A DNA stretch of 64,000 nt from Breviolum minutum Mf 1.05b.01 (Eukaryota; Sar; Dinophyceae; Suessiales; Symbiodiniaceae). The stretch spans positions 1-64,000 of the forward strand of contig DF241090.1 of NCBI GenBank assembly GCA_000507305.1. Direction: 5' to 3'. The notes under the pieces were generated by a model. It was given only the letters and a program-made list of their open reading frames with translations, was not told where the DNA came from and did not search any database. Made by a program: the position numbers and the translations under genes. Positions 10,598-25,200 of the stretch are shown in pieces; position 1 is the stretch's first letter; each line of letters opens with the position of its first letter.

Positions 10598-13500
10598 CTG
10601 AGTTTTTTGGCACGTTTGTCGTCGGCGAGAGCTCCATCTCGAGATGGGGATTTTTCAAGACTCGATCAGTGTGTATTACTTCGGGAATGATTTTTGTTCA
10701 AACTGTCAGAAGTGGCAGATCGTTTTCCTGGGATCTACTGGAAGTATATCAATCAACTATATACGCCCCCCAAAAAAGGGCAAGCCACTCCAAGTAGCAG
10801 TGGAATCTATACAAATCTTATGAGAGATTCGTAACCCTAACAAATCATGGAAGGTCATCAACTGGTTGGCCCGGATGTTTCCTTTGAACATCACGGTCAC
10901 AACTCCATAGTTTCATATGGTTCTATATGGTTTCTCCACCCAACAAAAACCAAAAGAACACACAGCTTACCAGAGCGTATTCTCTCTGGTAAACTAACAT
11001 AGCAATGGAAAATGGACCCTATGAAGATATTGAAGATGTGTTTCCTATTGAAAGGGGAATATTCCATTGCTACGTTAGTTTACCAGAGAGTAAACCAAAC
11101 TACCCAAATACCAAGGGTCTAGGGTGAAATCTTGGAACTTGTCCCAATTGAAGCCCTTGTACCATGCCTCAGAACACGTCTCAGTCGCTGCAAACGGTCA
11201 AGTAGGGCGATTCTGGGTCGACATTTGGTATGTACCTACAACACTTGAAATTTAAAAACTATAGTTCTCAGGATTTAAAGCACACCTTTTCCCAACAAGC
11301 ATTGCCGGATATTGCTGGTATTTCTATAGGGTGCACTCATAATGATCCACGCGTCGGAATAATTGCGAGTATTCTCGCCTGGATACTGCACAAGGGTGTA
11401 TTTCAAACTCATGGCTTCATATGTGGGACTATTCAACTGTACATACGTCAAGACCGTCAAGAGTCAGATAAATCTGAAATGTCCGGTCCTTTGATCAGGA
11501 TTTCACATCCAAACAAGCATCGAGAAAACACGGAACGTCACCAGGAAGTTTGATACCAAAGTATGACATCCCCTATTCATATAGTATCTGTTATCAAGTT
11601 ATCACATACATAATTCTTCCTGTTCAGCAAACCCTAGTGTTTCTTTATGAGATTTTGGACTCAACTCCTCTGCGTTGCGAACCCCCTTTTTGCAGGACAG
11701 GAACCACAGATGTCACCATTGTTCTAGTCTTACAATCATCCAACCATTGGAGGTTCATCTTGAAACAAACGTCTCAAGGTACAGTGAATAAATCTCTACA
11801 AACATTTGGGGATGGAATTCCCAAATGTTCAAGTCCTATTCATTGCTGGTCTTGGGGGGGTTGTGGTCAGTAGAACTTCAAGTCTTCCAAAATTATGCTC
11901 CATTAAGTAGCTTATACTACCTTCAATATTCCCCTGAAACATGGATGAGTATGGGTGAAACATATGGATTGGAAATAACCAGGAATTCTATTATAAACTA
12001 CCGCAGTTCTTTGAGATAAGTATCATTCAGATTTTTCTCATCTTTCCCATTGACTTCAAGCATCAAATGAGTTTTAACTTGGTATGTAGCCTCTCTGTAT
12101 CATGTTTTGCTTGGCAATCCCTGGAATCCTGGAGGGGTACATGTTAACTTTACAAATTGCAATCCCCAACAAAGCAAACCTTAGCCTGCTTGAGGCAAGT
12201 ATACATGCCCATTGTGCCCAGGAGCATGCGTTTTGATGTTCTTCGATCCGCCTGTCAACATCGGCAGCCGATCCGCCGGCTCCTTCTGGCATATCGCCTG
12301 CTCACGAGGAATCACAAGGGATAGTTGAAAGTTTGCAGGAGTACTCTGCCTTCAACCTAGATCGAGATGATCCGTGTATGGTACAAGCTGGGTAAAGTTA
12401 ATAAGGGACCTTCTTAAAAATTCAACAAACTATTAAAATACACTGTATGTTCCCGGCATTCAGCTTACATTCGGCATTGAAAATGATTGGCGAGAACGCC
12501 CACCTCCACAATCTATTTAATTTCAGAAATAGGGTGTTAATAAGGCCTTCTTAAGGGACAATGGAGGTACACACGTTATTTCACGTTAAACCCTTGTTTC
12601 CGTAGAAACTGTTTGTGTCGGTGCTAATGCAGCAAAACTCCAAATAAAGTATTGAGCGTTGTATCATGCATATATCCAGGTTGTCAAAGTCTTGCAACGA
12701 CATGGACCCAATCTGGGCCGGACCAACACCCCAATCACCATATCGACAATATAATTCACCCACTGCTGAAATATCAACCTTCGTTTTGGGAGGTTCCCCC
12801 AAAATTAGGTGAGATTGTTTCCTTAACATTGGCTTAACTAATAAAATAAACCTCCAGCATCTGTATGTGGGTCTTCAAGAATGTCGAGGTCATTGACTGT
12901 AATGAACTAGTAATGTAGCAATGAACCTTCCAAAGAAAAATAAGGCATTCTACAAAGATGCTGCTCACCCCCATCTAGGAACCCCTCACGCCAAAACATA
13001 GCCTTTGCTTCACCAAACCTTTCCTGCAAAGATCAAAACCAACACCCAAAAGCCTTGATGATGTCAACGCACTGCGGAGACAATTGCGGTGGAAACTTCA
13101 CAGCATTGATTCCCTTCCTTGAGCGACCGAAACTAATTCGCTGAAGAAGTTCTGAAGGAGGATCCAAGATTGACGTGGCGCTGATGTTGAAGGGGTTGAG
13201 CCACTCCAACAAAAAACGTTAAGTTGCTTCACATCGGAACTGAATACTATCCAAATGGATCATTTTTGGGATTCGGATCATCCCCGAAGCTGATTTCTTC
13301 ATCTAATAACAGTATTTCATTTCAAAAAAAAAGTCAAACATTCAAACGAACGCCCTTTTACAGTCTTCCTTTCATTTATAGCCGCCGTCCTTTTTTGGTG
13401 TCAAAACCAACTTGTGGTGTCACTCCATTTCCCCCTTTTTCGCCGAGGTTCAGAACCTTTGCATAGATCTGCATGGGGTACGGGGCCTCGAAGGGAGCGG

Positions 13501-16500
13501 ATCCCGTCATGAACTCGAAGATCAACACACCCAACATCCACCTTGGCGGTCCGATTTCTGAGGGTCCACTAATGACCGTACCCATTTTTTTGGTGGTGAG
13601 GTGGGAATATATGTGGAAGGAAAATCAATTTCCAGAAACTCAGGTTTTTCAAGTTGAAAAGGATTTTTGATCCAGTAGTGTTTTTAAAATACATCAACCT
13701 CAAAAACTAATAAGAATGAACACATTACCAATCAAAATACTGGCATCTGTAGCATCATCCAAAGATAAACGTTTTACATCATGTAAAATGGTTCATAAGA
13801 ATCTGAATTGGAATGTCAAACTTATGGTGAACTGAGTAGTTGAGATAAGGATGCCTTGACAAACGACAAACCTATCTGATCTTCTTTTTGCCTGTTGGCT
13901 GCGACAGCTTGCAAAAATCACGAAATGTGCTCATAAATCTTACCCTGCGGTAAACAAACATAGCAGGGAAAGACAGCTTTTCCAGTCACCTATATATAAT
14001 ATATACATTTATATACACACACAAATGGTGGACTTTTCATTGCCATATTAGCTATGATCGGGAGCTCTGAACGATGCTCTTTTCACCGCAGAAACTCATG
14101 TCTGGCAGGGCATAGGAAATGGTTACCCGTTATAAATGGACTTATCACCCTACAAATGGCCTTATAAATGGGTAACTGGGGTTATAACTCCTCTTTTCCC
14201 CTGGTTTTTTGGTTGGAATCCTCCAACCAAGATACCAATCTACCGCATGAGTGTGACCTGTAGATGCAATGACCTCCGGCGCAAAGTAGTCTGGAGTTCC
14301 TGAGGGGAAACTGAAAAATCACACCATTTTGATGTTTTTTGGGCGGCATGCTTTGGAGAGGGTTTTTTGGGAGGTGTTACGGTGGTAGGGGTGAGATAGT
14401 GGAATGGCTGCAATTGTTTTTACAATCTTTGGGGCTCTGCCAAAAAAATTATGCCATGCCACAAGGGTACTTAAGCCTAAAACCTAAGAACTACTGCTGG
14501 TGTTTTGCGGAAGACAGAAGAGTCGAAGCCCCACTGACACAAAAGCTTCACAAATCTTTACATCCATGTGTATCTATATTGTAAATATATATATATAGAT
14601 ATATATTCTGTTCAGAACACCCTATTTTTTGGACCGTATGACCGTACAACCACTTGATGCAAAGGGGTTCACTTGGTGGTTTTGTGTTCCCCCCCGGCTG
14701 AACAACATGTTCTTCTGCTTAACTCATTTGATGACCATCTAGATGAAAACCAAATTCATACACTCCGAGGCTGTGAATTATCTAATTTGATTCGTACAGG
14801 ATGTCACAGTGAATCAATCTTTTGAATAAATCATATAGATTTCTGAAAGGGTTGAGGGTTCAAAACAAAATCTAAGGGGTCCAAGGGTTCTGCGGGGAGA
14901 ATTGTTTCTCATCTTGCTTTCTGTTTCCTCAGGTTCCCGTAAAAGCACCCGACTCTCAAATGACGGTTCAGTACATCTGTAGCTTCAAAACTGCATACAG
15001 CTCCCAGACACCAAACATAGCCACCCCGGAGAAGATGCCACTTATACGACTGCGGATGGCAATTTTGCACTGAAAAAACTGAAATAGGTTTTTCACATCA
15101 ACCCGGTGCAGGATTTCTTCTAGCAATCCTTTCCGATCTCAGGCAGTGCACTTTCACCATCCAAAATCGAGCCCCTTTTTGGGGATGGGACCAACCTTGA
15201 GTATCACCCAATAGAAATCTATGTACATCCGGAATATGCTGGAATCTGGACCTGAAATCGCCAAGCATCCACAGGTGGTGTAGGTCTTACCGATCACAAA
15301 CTTGGCTAAGCCCATATCTGTCACCTGATGAAATCTCAATTAGGGACAGGTATAGGTATCATCATGGCATCGAAAATAGCTATATTTCGGTAATCATCCT
15401 GATCTTGTCATCTCTTGAACTTCAATTGGACAAGCTAACCCCTAACGTTTTGGCCCAACTTACAATTTGGGACTTGGGATGACCGCCACCGGTCAGGTGA
15501 TACCACCGGGGTTTTCAAGGCCAATTTTGTGAGACCTCTTCAGACTCCAAAAGGATCTTTTGGAGGCTTGAGAGTTCATGATTCGGCTTGGGTAGCTCCC
15601 AACCTAAATTCCAAACGATTCCCCAGCCCTGAACCACCCAAATTGACGTTTCTGATAGTTGGTTTTGTCGCTCTGAAATTGCCCAAATGCGACTGAATCT
15701 AGTGGAAGCTTGGGAAATTCTAGGAAATCTTGGCCAAACCTGGAACTTCTTCCGTGCAACAACAAATGAAGAATGCTCCTGCATATACACCCCAGAAATT
15801 TTACAAGGAAAATGAAAAGGATGATGTTCAAAAAGGACTTGTTCTTCCAGGGGTCCATTTTCATGTATTAGGGAGATGCAACCTAAAACGTGCTTAAAGC
15901 TTTCACCCTCCTCAGCTGTTTCACCACCACAATGACCTACTTACTACTTGGTACCAAGAAGAATCCCCACCTTCAAATGACCCTTCTCATTCAAGAGAAG
16001 ATTTTCAGGCTTCAAGTCTCCTTGGTAAGCAGGGGTGCTTGGGAAGTCAGTTTTTTTGAGATTGCTGCAAGAATTCGTAAAAAGAAACGTTTGGAACAAG
16101 TGAGCACAAAATTGAGTCACATTACCCTATCGGTTCCTGTGATGTGTCTGGTTTGTGATCCAAGTAAGTTCTGAATTTACATGAATTTACAATGTGGCAA
16201 CCACCCATCAATGAATTCACTCATCTCTACGTACTACATGTTCATCGTATCCAAACAGGTAAGACAAAGAATCAGCAGTATCAAGTTGGCATCAACTTTA
16301 TGTCATACCCGTATCAGCAACAGTGCACGTGGATCCTGGATCCTATACCAGACTTGTGTTGAACCAAAAATAGGTCGTTTTTACCGCGGGGATCACGCTA
16401 AAACAAAGAAGTCACGGTGCCAGTTTTGTCTGAAGTCATTGTAACATTCTCAGAGGCCTCTGATTTTTTTGTGCAGCATCGCGAAGAAATCCAGTTTACA

Positions 16501-19500
16501 ACTTTACAAGCCCAAACATCTCCAAACCTGATAGGCTGACAGGAATCCCTTGTGAGAAACCCTAAACATCCTAAGGATTTCCCTCACCCCAAAAAAGACG
16601 TCCCATAATTTCGACTGCTGCACCTCTCAACTTGAAACCATCACCATCATCACCGAGTTTCTATAGATGATATGCCGCTCGTGCAGGTGATCAAAGGCGC
16701 ACAGCACCCCGGAGGTATAAAACTTGGCATGCTTCTCACTGCCATAGAAACCTACAGCAAGGACTTTTCCACTTTCAAAAGGAAGAGGCAGATCTTTTAC
16801 TGAGGAGAATAAGGCCAACCCAAAACTTGACAACGCACGCTACTGTTGAGGAAGGAAATCCGCCTCACCGGTGAAGGTTGGTAGTTTATCCCGCTGTTTT
16901 ACATGAAAAGAATCTGTCCTCTGTGGCGAGGGTTTCAAGTTGACAGCGAATTTGAAACTGAGAACTCCAAACCAATCTCCACAATTACCTCTCCAAGCGT
17001 GTCGGATGTTTGGGAAATCAAACATTTCAGATTGCCGTTTGCAGCCCACAAAAGCGAGGAAGGTTTTAATTTTGGACTAGTGAAGGCCCTCATTGAGTTT
17101 CAGCACCTGCCAAACATGTTGTGAAAATGTACTGCATTCCAATTTGGTTTCATTTTATGCCATGTATCTATGCATCATTACAGTTCGTACTTGCGCCACC
17201 CCACAGTGAAAGAAAGATTTGTCAAGTGTCAAGTGGAATCTCCTCAAACAGACTTGTGAAAATCTCAAATCATTGAAGCCCCACCAAACACATGATAGAT
17301 AGTTTCCATCTCAATATAGCCATGGCGCAAATTAGGGTACCAGTGTTTTTGGTACCATGTTTATTCCAACCATCCATTTAATTTAGAGACATTGAAGGGG
17401 TCGTGCCTCCAAATTCCTGTCAGTTCTGGCAAATGGTCATCCCACCATTCAGGTACCACCTGGCCCTAATGAGAGTGGAGGGTATCACCATCAAACCATA
17501 TTATCAACAGTTGATCCACGGTGCAGCAAAGGATGCTTGTTGAAAAAAAAAAGCTGAATCCAAACAGAAAAACGCCCGTGCAAAAAACGCCGCCGGCAAA
17601 AACCAGGACCATTGGATCGCCACGCTGAACATTGGGGTCCAAATGGGGTAATTTCTCTGCAAAATCTTTGAAATCTCTGGATTGCCAAGACAAAAGTGGT
17701 CCAGCAACCCTTTTTCACCAGCAAACCGCTGGCGACATGACCAAGGGGATGAGACCAAGGGGGATGAAGATGTGGTTCCTCAACGGGCCTCTATTAGTAC
17801 TTGCTAAGCCTCGTCTTCTTAACCCATGTTTTGCGCTTCCATTTTACGTCCTTTCAAACAATCCTGCGTATATACATTCAAAAAAAGGATATACGGATAT
17901 ACCATTTATACATAGATACTGTATATACGTAGAAAAATAGTAGGTCAACAAAAGCACTTGGTCATAGCCGAAGCCTGCAACGCCACGCTTACAACTTGAC
18001 AACTTTTATTTGAGACGAGAAGCCCTTCCGTTGGTACATGGAGTAAAGCTCTCCGCCTAAGGCAGGCTCCATCAAGAAGTAGATGGATTGTTTACCTGGT
18101 CACCGAAGCGGACGGATGGTTTTTGTTGGACGGCCGTTTGCATTGCGGTGGATGGCTACAAAATTCAGTTGACGGAGGTAGTTGCCCCGATGATTTACAG
18201 GGTTTGTACATGTTTGTACGGTATACCAGGTAGTGCAGGATTTCCGATCATCAACAGTATGCATATTATGTATTTCATATGTATATATATATAAATACAT
18301 ATATATATATATATACACACATCAACCTCCAATTTCCTGAGTTTAGGACCTTTTGGAAGGGGTGGAAAGGCCTCCCAGCCAAATTTTAAAACAGCTGAAA
18401 AGGTCAACGGGCTGTATCCTAAAGCGCCAAACGTCCGACTCGCTTGCCATATACTTTGACACCAACTCTAACACAAAGGTTCATTGAATTTTGATTCTAC
18501 CAGCCTAACCACCCTCACCCTAATCATACCTCCAACGCAAACCCCACTCCCAAAACCGTCCTCATTGCAAAATTCAAATACATCAACCAAACTCGTTTTC
18601 TTGCGGGGAGTGATGTCATGTGGATTCTGGATGCAGGGGGCTCTATTCAACGTTTCCATCAATCCCTTCTTCCAATCGACATCCCCAAAACTACACCACT
18701 TTCAGTAGACTGATTCTCTGGGCTGGATCCTTTGTTGTGATCCATCAAAAAAAATGGAGAAAAATCAGCGTTCTTTACATTGTTTACATACCAAAAAAGA
18801 GATGATAAGTGGTTCCATTGCTACATGCCATGTCACTGTTGTAGGTCTCATAGAGTCGAATAATGAAGTCCGAGTTCGTCATGAACCTCAGCGTTGGTCC
18901 AGAGGTCCCATGAATTAATCATAGCAAAAAAGCTATACCATCTAATTGCGATTCATACCCTGGGCCTCAATCATGGCATCACACTTTTTTTTAGCTGGAG
19001 TCGATGGCACTCCATAACCATGTATTCTGGGTCATTAGGGCTAAATTCAAAACCAAAATTTGTTTGACCATGGGAAGAAAACAAACTAAACTCAACCATC
19101 TCTTGGGGGCTTTCAATCGGAAAATGTTGGTCGCAATAGAAAATTGGGCGTTTAAAGAGTTGCACCGAATCTACCCCATCACCCTGGTCACCAGTACTTC
19201 GTGACCATTAGTATAGTTCTAATTATATAGTTCATTCTCTTCCCAGGGATATGTATATATGATATATAATATCAACTTGTCAAATGATTTGATTATATAT
19301 CTAAGATGTTGAACCCTCTGAAGTACGAGACTTCAGTGATATGCACCACCATTTAGGGATGAGTCGGGATGAGCAGGTTCAGCAACCTGAAATATGTCGT
19401 CAATTTTGCAATCCACTAGGAATTGAACTGACCTCTCTCTGCAACACTTGGCTAGTATCCAAGCTGGAAATCAGACATCAGAATCGGCTTCTCAGCACAT

Positions 19501-22159
19501 GATTCATAACCAATTTATTTGGAGTTCAGATCGCTTCCAAAAATTCCTGTGAAAAATCATGAATTCAACTTTGACCAAAACGTGACTTTTGAAAATCATT
19601 ATTTACTGCAAGTCTGAACATGTTCGAATTCCAAGCGATCAATTGACACAAATTCGCTTCCGTGAACACTAGTGCCATTCATCTTGTTCATTTTTTAAAA
19701 ATATTTTCAGCCATCCTTTTTGGAAGGTGAAGCAAACCATGCACTAAAAGCATGATGTGTTTTTCCTTTTTAATCTGGCCCACAGAATTTGGGACTTGTT
19801 CATGATCTTTGAGGTTAGCGATGAGTGGAAGACGCTTGGAATCTGATCCGATGATCCATTGGCATTGGTTGTTTTCAGACGCTTGTAGTACGGATGAAAA
19901 ATATCATAGCTACAAAATTGGGGTGCCAAAGAGACTGCAAATCTGATCATAGGATATCAAAGGTACCTACCATGAACTTTGGGGTATGCCGCTTTACCAC
20001 TCACAAATCTTATCCTTTCATCCAAGCAGGATTTCCGATTCCAAGGGAGGCACAAGATATTCTTCTCCGTGATGACACTGTCCTGGCACAGTTGCCCAGC
20101 TACCCAGCTAACTGTGCTGCGCATGGATCTTTGGGATGTTCCCCCTATTCATGATGCAAAGGACCAATTTTGGTTTCAAATCGCAAAGCCGCTAAGTAAA
20201 GGCAGTAGCGGTTTCAGTGATCACACTTTCCACATCCACGATGCCAGTGACAATTTAGTAGTATCATACATGCTTAATAGAGACTCTCTTTTAACCTTCA
20301 CTTTCCTCTGTTGCTGGCTCGGGGGAGATTTCAACATAATATTCAGTGTGTGATACAGCTGTATTGATGCACTGCAGTAGTCTGACAATGTCGTACATCA
20401 TGATGATGAATAGATTCATTGTCTATATGATATGCATGTTCAACATGATTGGTATGTGCTATAGCATAGGTTTTGAGATTTCGTGTGTGTGAGATGCATG
20501 TTTATGGTCCAACGGTCCAACTGCCGTGGAGCTTGGTTTATGATGGCCCTTAAACTGCCAACCTTGAGCTTTTGGGAGCCTGATGCCATCTCTGGTGGTG
20601 CCAACACCCTGGTGTAGGTTTCGCCAAGGTGGTTGTAAACAAATGATATCTCCAAAATCTGACATGAAAAATAACACTTGTTGGGAGAACTATCGCAAAG
20701 ATAGCCAACTAGTTGAAGAAGCTAGATTGTTCGAAAGCAAATAACACAGCTTCCATGGAGCTTGGTTTATATAAGCCTTGTACTAAGTTTCCGTTTTAAT
20801 GCCGTTGAGATCCCTTCAACAAATGACCTGGTGACCCGGAAGAAGTGAAGTGTACTCAAACTTAGGAATCAATCAAATGGTCTCTAAGTAATGAACTATT
20901 GTAATTCACGAACCTTAACTAATTTTCATTAAGGACATGTCTTTTTTGGAAGGGTGGAAAAACCGCGTAAGATGGGAATTTCTTCCTCACCATGGTACCA
21001 GCTCCAGCAGCTCCTGCATGCCCGTCTTCACGATGAAGCCTTTGCTAATGCATTTCATCGCCTGAGAGGCAGGATGATCATCGACCATTGGGGGATGATA
21101 TACTTTGAGGATCATCCCAGGACTAGTAAGTGGTTAGGATCACCCCCATTTAATAAGCCATGAAAAGGCCATTTGGAAGGGGAAGAGACCTACTTAGGGG
21201 ACGTACTAAACCATGGTTCCTAACTACTTACTAAATGGGATGATGCTCCAAGTAAATCCGCATGGTGGATTTCCCTAAAGAAACAGGGATGTTCCCCTAC
21301 TATCTTCTACCTTTAGCGGTTTGGGGTCGCGTGATGTCGCTCTGATATGCCAAGTGTGGAAGTCAAACATATAGACATCTTTTGAAAGTAGGGAACCCCG
21401 CAAAAAAATCCTTTGAAATGGTTGATTCTTATTAGGCAACCCAAATGGTTTAGGTTCCCTAATTTGGAGACACATCGTTTGTAAGATGAGTTTCCTTTTT
21501 TGAAAGGGGGACATGTTCAAGTTCCATAATAGTTCCATGTCAGTTTACTGGAAGCAAAAAACCCTCCTGCCAACTAACATGGACCCTTCACTTGACACTG
21601 CAAAACCTGGAAAGAAATCAGCAAAGACTAGAACATCCATCTAAGCTAACCGCTTCTTAATCTCCTTTCGGGCAAATGACTCGGGCTATTGTTACCGGGA
21701 TTCCCCTACGAAACTAAGTCTGGTGCGTCACGATGATATACTCAGCCATAATGATTAATGGCAAAAAAAAAATGTAACCGGTTTTCATCCATTTTTAGTT
21801 AACAACCAAAAACCAACTGAGAATGGACTTCAAAAAGATACACCCCGGATGATTAACATAGAACCTGGAAATGATGCTTTGGAAGATGATTTTCCTCTTC
21901 CAAGGGGGCCTGTATTCTCAGGTTCTGGCTGTTAATCTTCCAGGGTGTAGCTCCCAACTCACGACTTCTCAAGTGCCAAGGGACATAGGTTTCATGTGTG
22001 GCTTTGTGCTCCCATAGCTCCACCGCACCAAAACCTCCCGCACCGAGCAGTCCAACCTTCCTGAGAGTTGCTGGTGCTGGATGGATCCATGGGGGATCCA
22101 AGGGATGCCGATAACCATGGGGTTCAAAAAATATCCTTTAGAAACATGTTATTAAAAAA

Positions 22160-22200
<41 letters not shown>

Positions 22201-25200
22201 GATGTATATATGCACAGTATACATTAGAGAGAGATAGAGAGACACGTATTATATCTACTGTGTGTATGGTTACATGTGTTCGGTGCCTTCTGTACCCGAC
22301 CAGAGCCGGTAGAGTTTAGTGTGTGTTCCTGAAAAGAAACCTAGAAAATGATTGAATGGATGCTGTACATCATCCTCTTTGTGCACACGCAAGAGGTTAT
22401 TTTCAATTGATGCAAATGAATAAATCATCTACTGAAATATGTATGGTACATCAGCGCGCATCCTAGGAACCCACTATGTAGAGATACAGAAATGGGAATT
22501 ACAAAATAGCAACTTCCAAATGGGGCTCACTGTAAAGTTCAAAACCATCTGAAAATCTTCAACAAAATGTCGGCACAAAGCAAGACAATCCTCATAGACT
22601 TGCAAAACCCATCACCCATCATTTGCTCTAAGTATATGTTTCACCAACCTGCCACACTCTGATATAAGGGAATCACCTAGGGAAATTCACCAACCTTGTT
22701 TGCGTTCTATCACCAGTTGCGTGCTATTTTTTTCTAAGACTTTCATGGCTGACCAAGGTCCCTAGGTAAGATGGCATGGCAGCAAGGCAACAAACAACAA
22801 ATGTCCAATTTCTCACATCTGGAATAGGATTCATGCATATAATTTATATAATCATATATATATATACATATTTGGTGAATATATGTAATCATATATTTTT
22901 GGTGTTTTTTCTTGCAGGTCCATATATCTTCATATAGTTTTCCCAAAGGTGGGGCACCCCCCGCTAAGATCCTGTTCTCCAAGGCGCTGAAGGTCGGAAA
23001 TCAAGATTTTGGGCCTGTTTGGGTCTCGACCGCCATGAAGGCCTCCTTGGAAAAAGTGGCGGATGGAAAACTCCCCAAACTGTCAAAATGTGCCCAAAAA
23101 ATGGAGGAGATTTCAGCTTGCATTTTTTTTCTGGAGATATGATATCATGATTGTAGAAATTCCAACCATTTAAATCTGGTCTTCATCATCTTCATCCAAT
23201 ATTTTTGGAAATATTCTATCTGCTGCTCTGGTGGTTAGTTACTAGTACTTCATGAACGAATATGTAGGGTTTCTTTTGCAAGTCAAATCGGTGCTTGTTC
23301 AAAGTCAGAAATCAGAAAACTAATTGGAGTGTGTGATCTTTAGCACGTTCCACTCTTCCATGTTCAGCACAGCAGTCACCCAGTGGTTCATTGGTGGGTC
23401 AAAAACCAGGGCCTGCAATGGACAACAATCGCTGCAGGCAATTAAATCTTACTCTTCCGCCTATATGACCATATCTATGGTCCATATTACAATCCATAAA
23501 AGGGTCAGTTTTGAGAATGCAACATTTTGAGGCATTTCGCTGAACAAAAAACGTCAAAAACTTGTAAGTAGTTCATCTGCAGCACCCGTCGTTCGTTTTC
23601 CACGACTCTTAACAACCTTTGAGGCCTGGTGAAGTCATCCAGTGGGTCCCCGCCGGGGTCAACACAGAATGCGACAAAAACCGCTAGAAACAACCACTGC
23701 CTAAACAAACAAACAATACCCTTCCAAACAATAATTGGTACCCAACAAAACAAAGGTGAGACTTTGTTGACTTTGTTTTTGTTCAAAAATCACTTCAGGC
23801 CAGGACTCCTGCAGGTGGTGCCACGGCTTTGGCGGCTGTGCCTCCTGGAAGCTCCTTCCTGGCCATGATATCCTGGCCATCAGTGAAACTTATACCTAAA
23901 CCATCCTAAACCACTGGTGAATCGTGGTTAAGGTTGTTGAAATCTGGTTGCTGGTTTACTGAAATCATAAGAGATGTCACCGAAGAATTCAGTGAAACTT
24001 GGGAAATTCATTATTGGAAAAAAAAAACGCCTGCTCTGAGATTCACACTTGGGAATCTGGTCCCCAAGAACTAAAACGATAAAAGTGAAACGACTTAGCT
24101 AGGAGAAACGACACGTATCAACCCATAGATACTCAACGAAACACTCAACAAATCTATCATTTTTGTGAAGGTAAAAGGCTTAACCAACCCAAGGTGGTTG
24201 GTGGGGGAAGGCTCGGATTCGGGTTCAGTACAACACCAACAGTAACCAACAACAAAGCACTTGGCGAAAATAATGTCATTGATTTATTATGGAGTACTAT
24301 ATGTATGTTCCCCCTTTTGGGGAGGTGAGGATTCCATTTCAACCCAATTGTGGAGTTGACTTGCTGCTAAAGTCCTGGTTGGTTGATACTGATCCGTTTG
24401 TTCTGGTTTGGTTGAACTCCAAAGAGGAAACCCTGGGGGTGAACTGACCACTGCTCGTTTGAAAACAAGTAAGTTTACCTCAGCAGTGTTTCAAAATTGT
24501 CCTGTCGTGTCCCTCCATGCACTGTTTTAGAAACAGGATTCGAATCATCTAGCCTTCAACATATGTGTCCTGTAGCTATGGCTACTCTAGACCTCTTTAC
24601 ATGTTATAGCTCAACAACCTTTGACATTTGTTCAATACTGACCATTCCTGCAAACCCATCAAAGCATTCATCAAATTGGAAGAGATGTTGTTCGAGATCT
24701 CCCAAATATATTCCAAAGCATGAGTTTTTCCATTCACTTGAAGTTGACTTGGTTCGCTTGCCAATAAGGTCTTTTTCCAGGTTGGCTACATCAACCATAT
24801 TAACCCTAGGCCCTGGAACATTGGAAATCTCGTCCCTTCAACCCAACCATATCCAGTCATCCCGGCCTCTAATGGTCCCAGTAGAAGGTCAAAGGCTTCC
24901 TACATCCGGGAGTTTCACAATGGAAAATCATCATCTTCAGAAGTGTTTGGGGAGGGGATATGTGATCGTTCTCAGGAGGGTAAATTTCAACAAGCATGAA
25001 AATTTATAGAATACACTGCCTACCTTCTTTGGGAGATGACGTCACCTGAGTGTATACAATTGTTTGGCCAGATTGATACAGCCTTTAAGTTTAAAATGGA
25101 ATCTAAAAATGAACCCCTAAAGAAGATTCTGGACGTGGAAAGCATCATTATCAGGTTCCGGAAATGATCATCAAGTATGGAAGTGGGAAAAATTGCGCTT

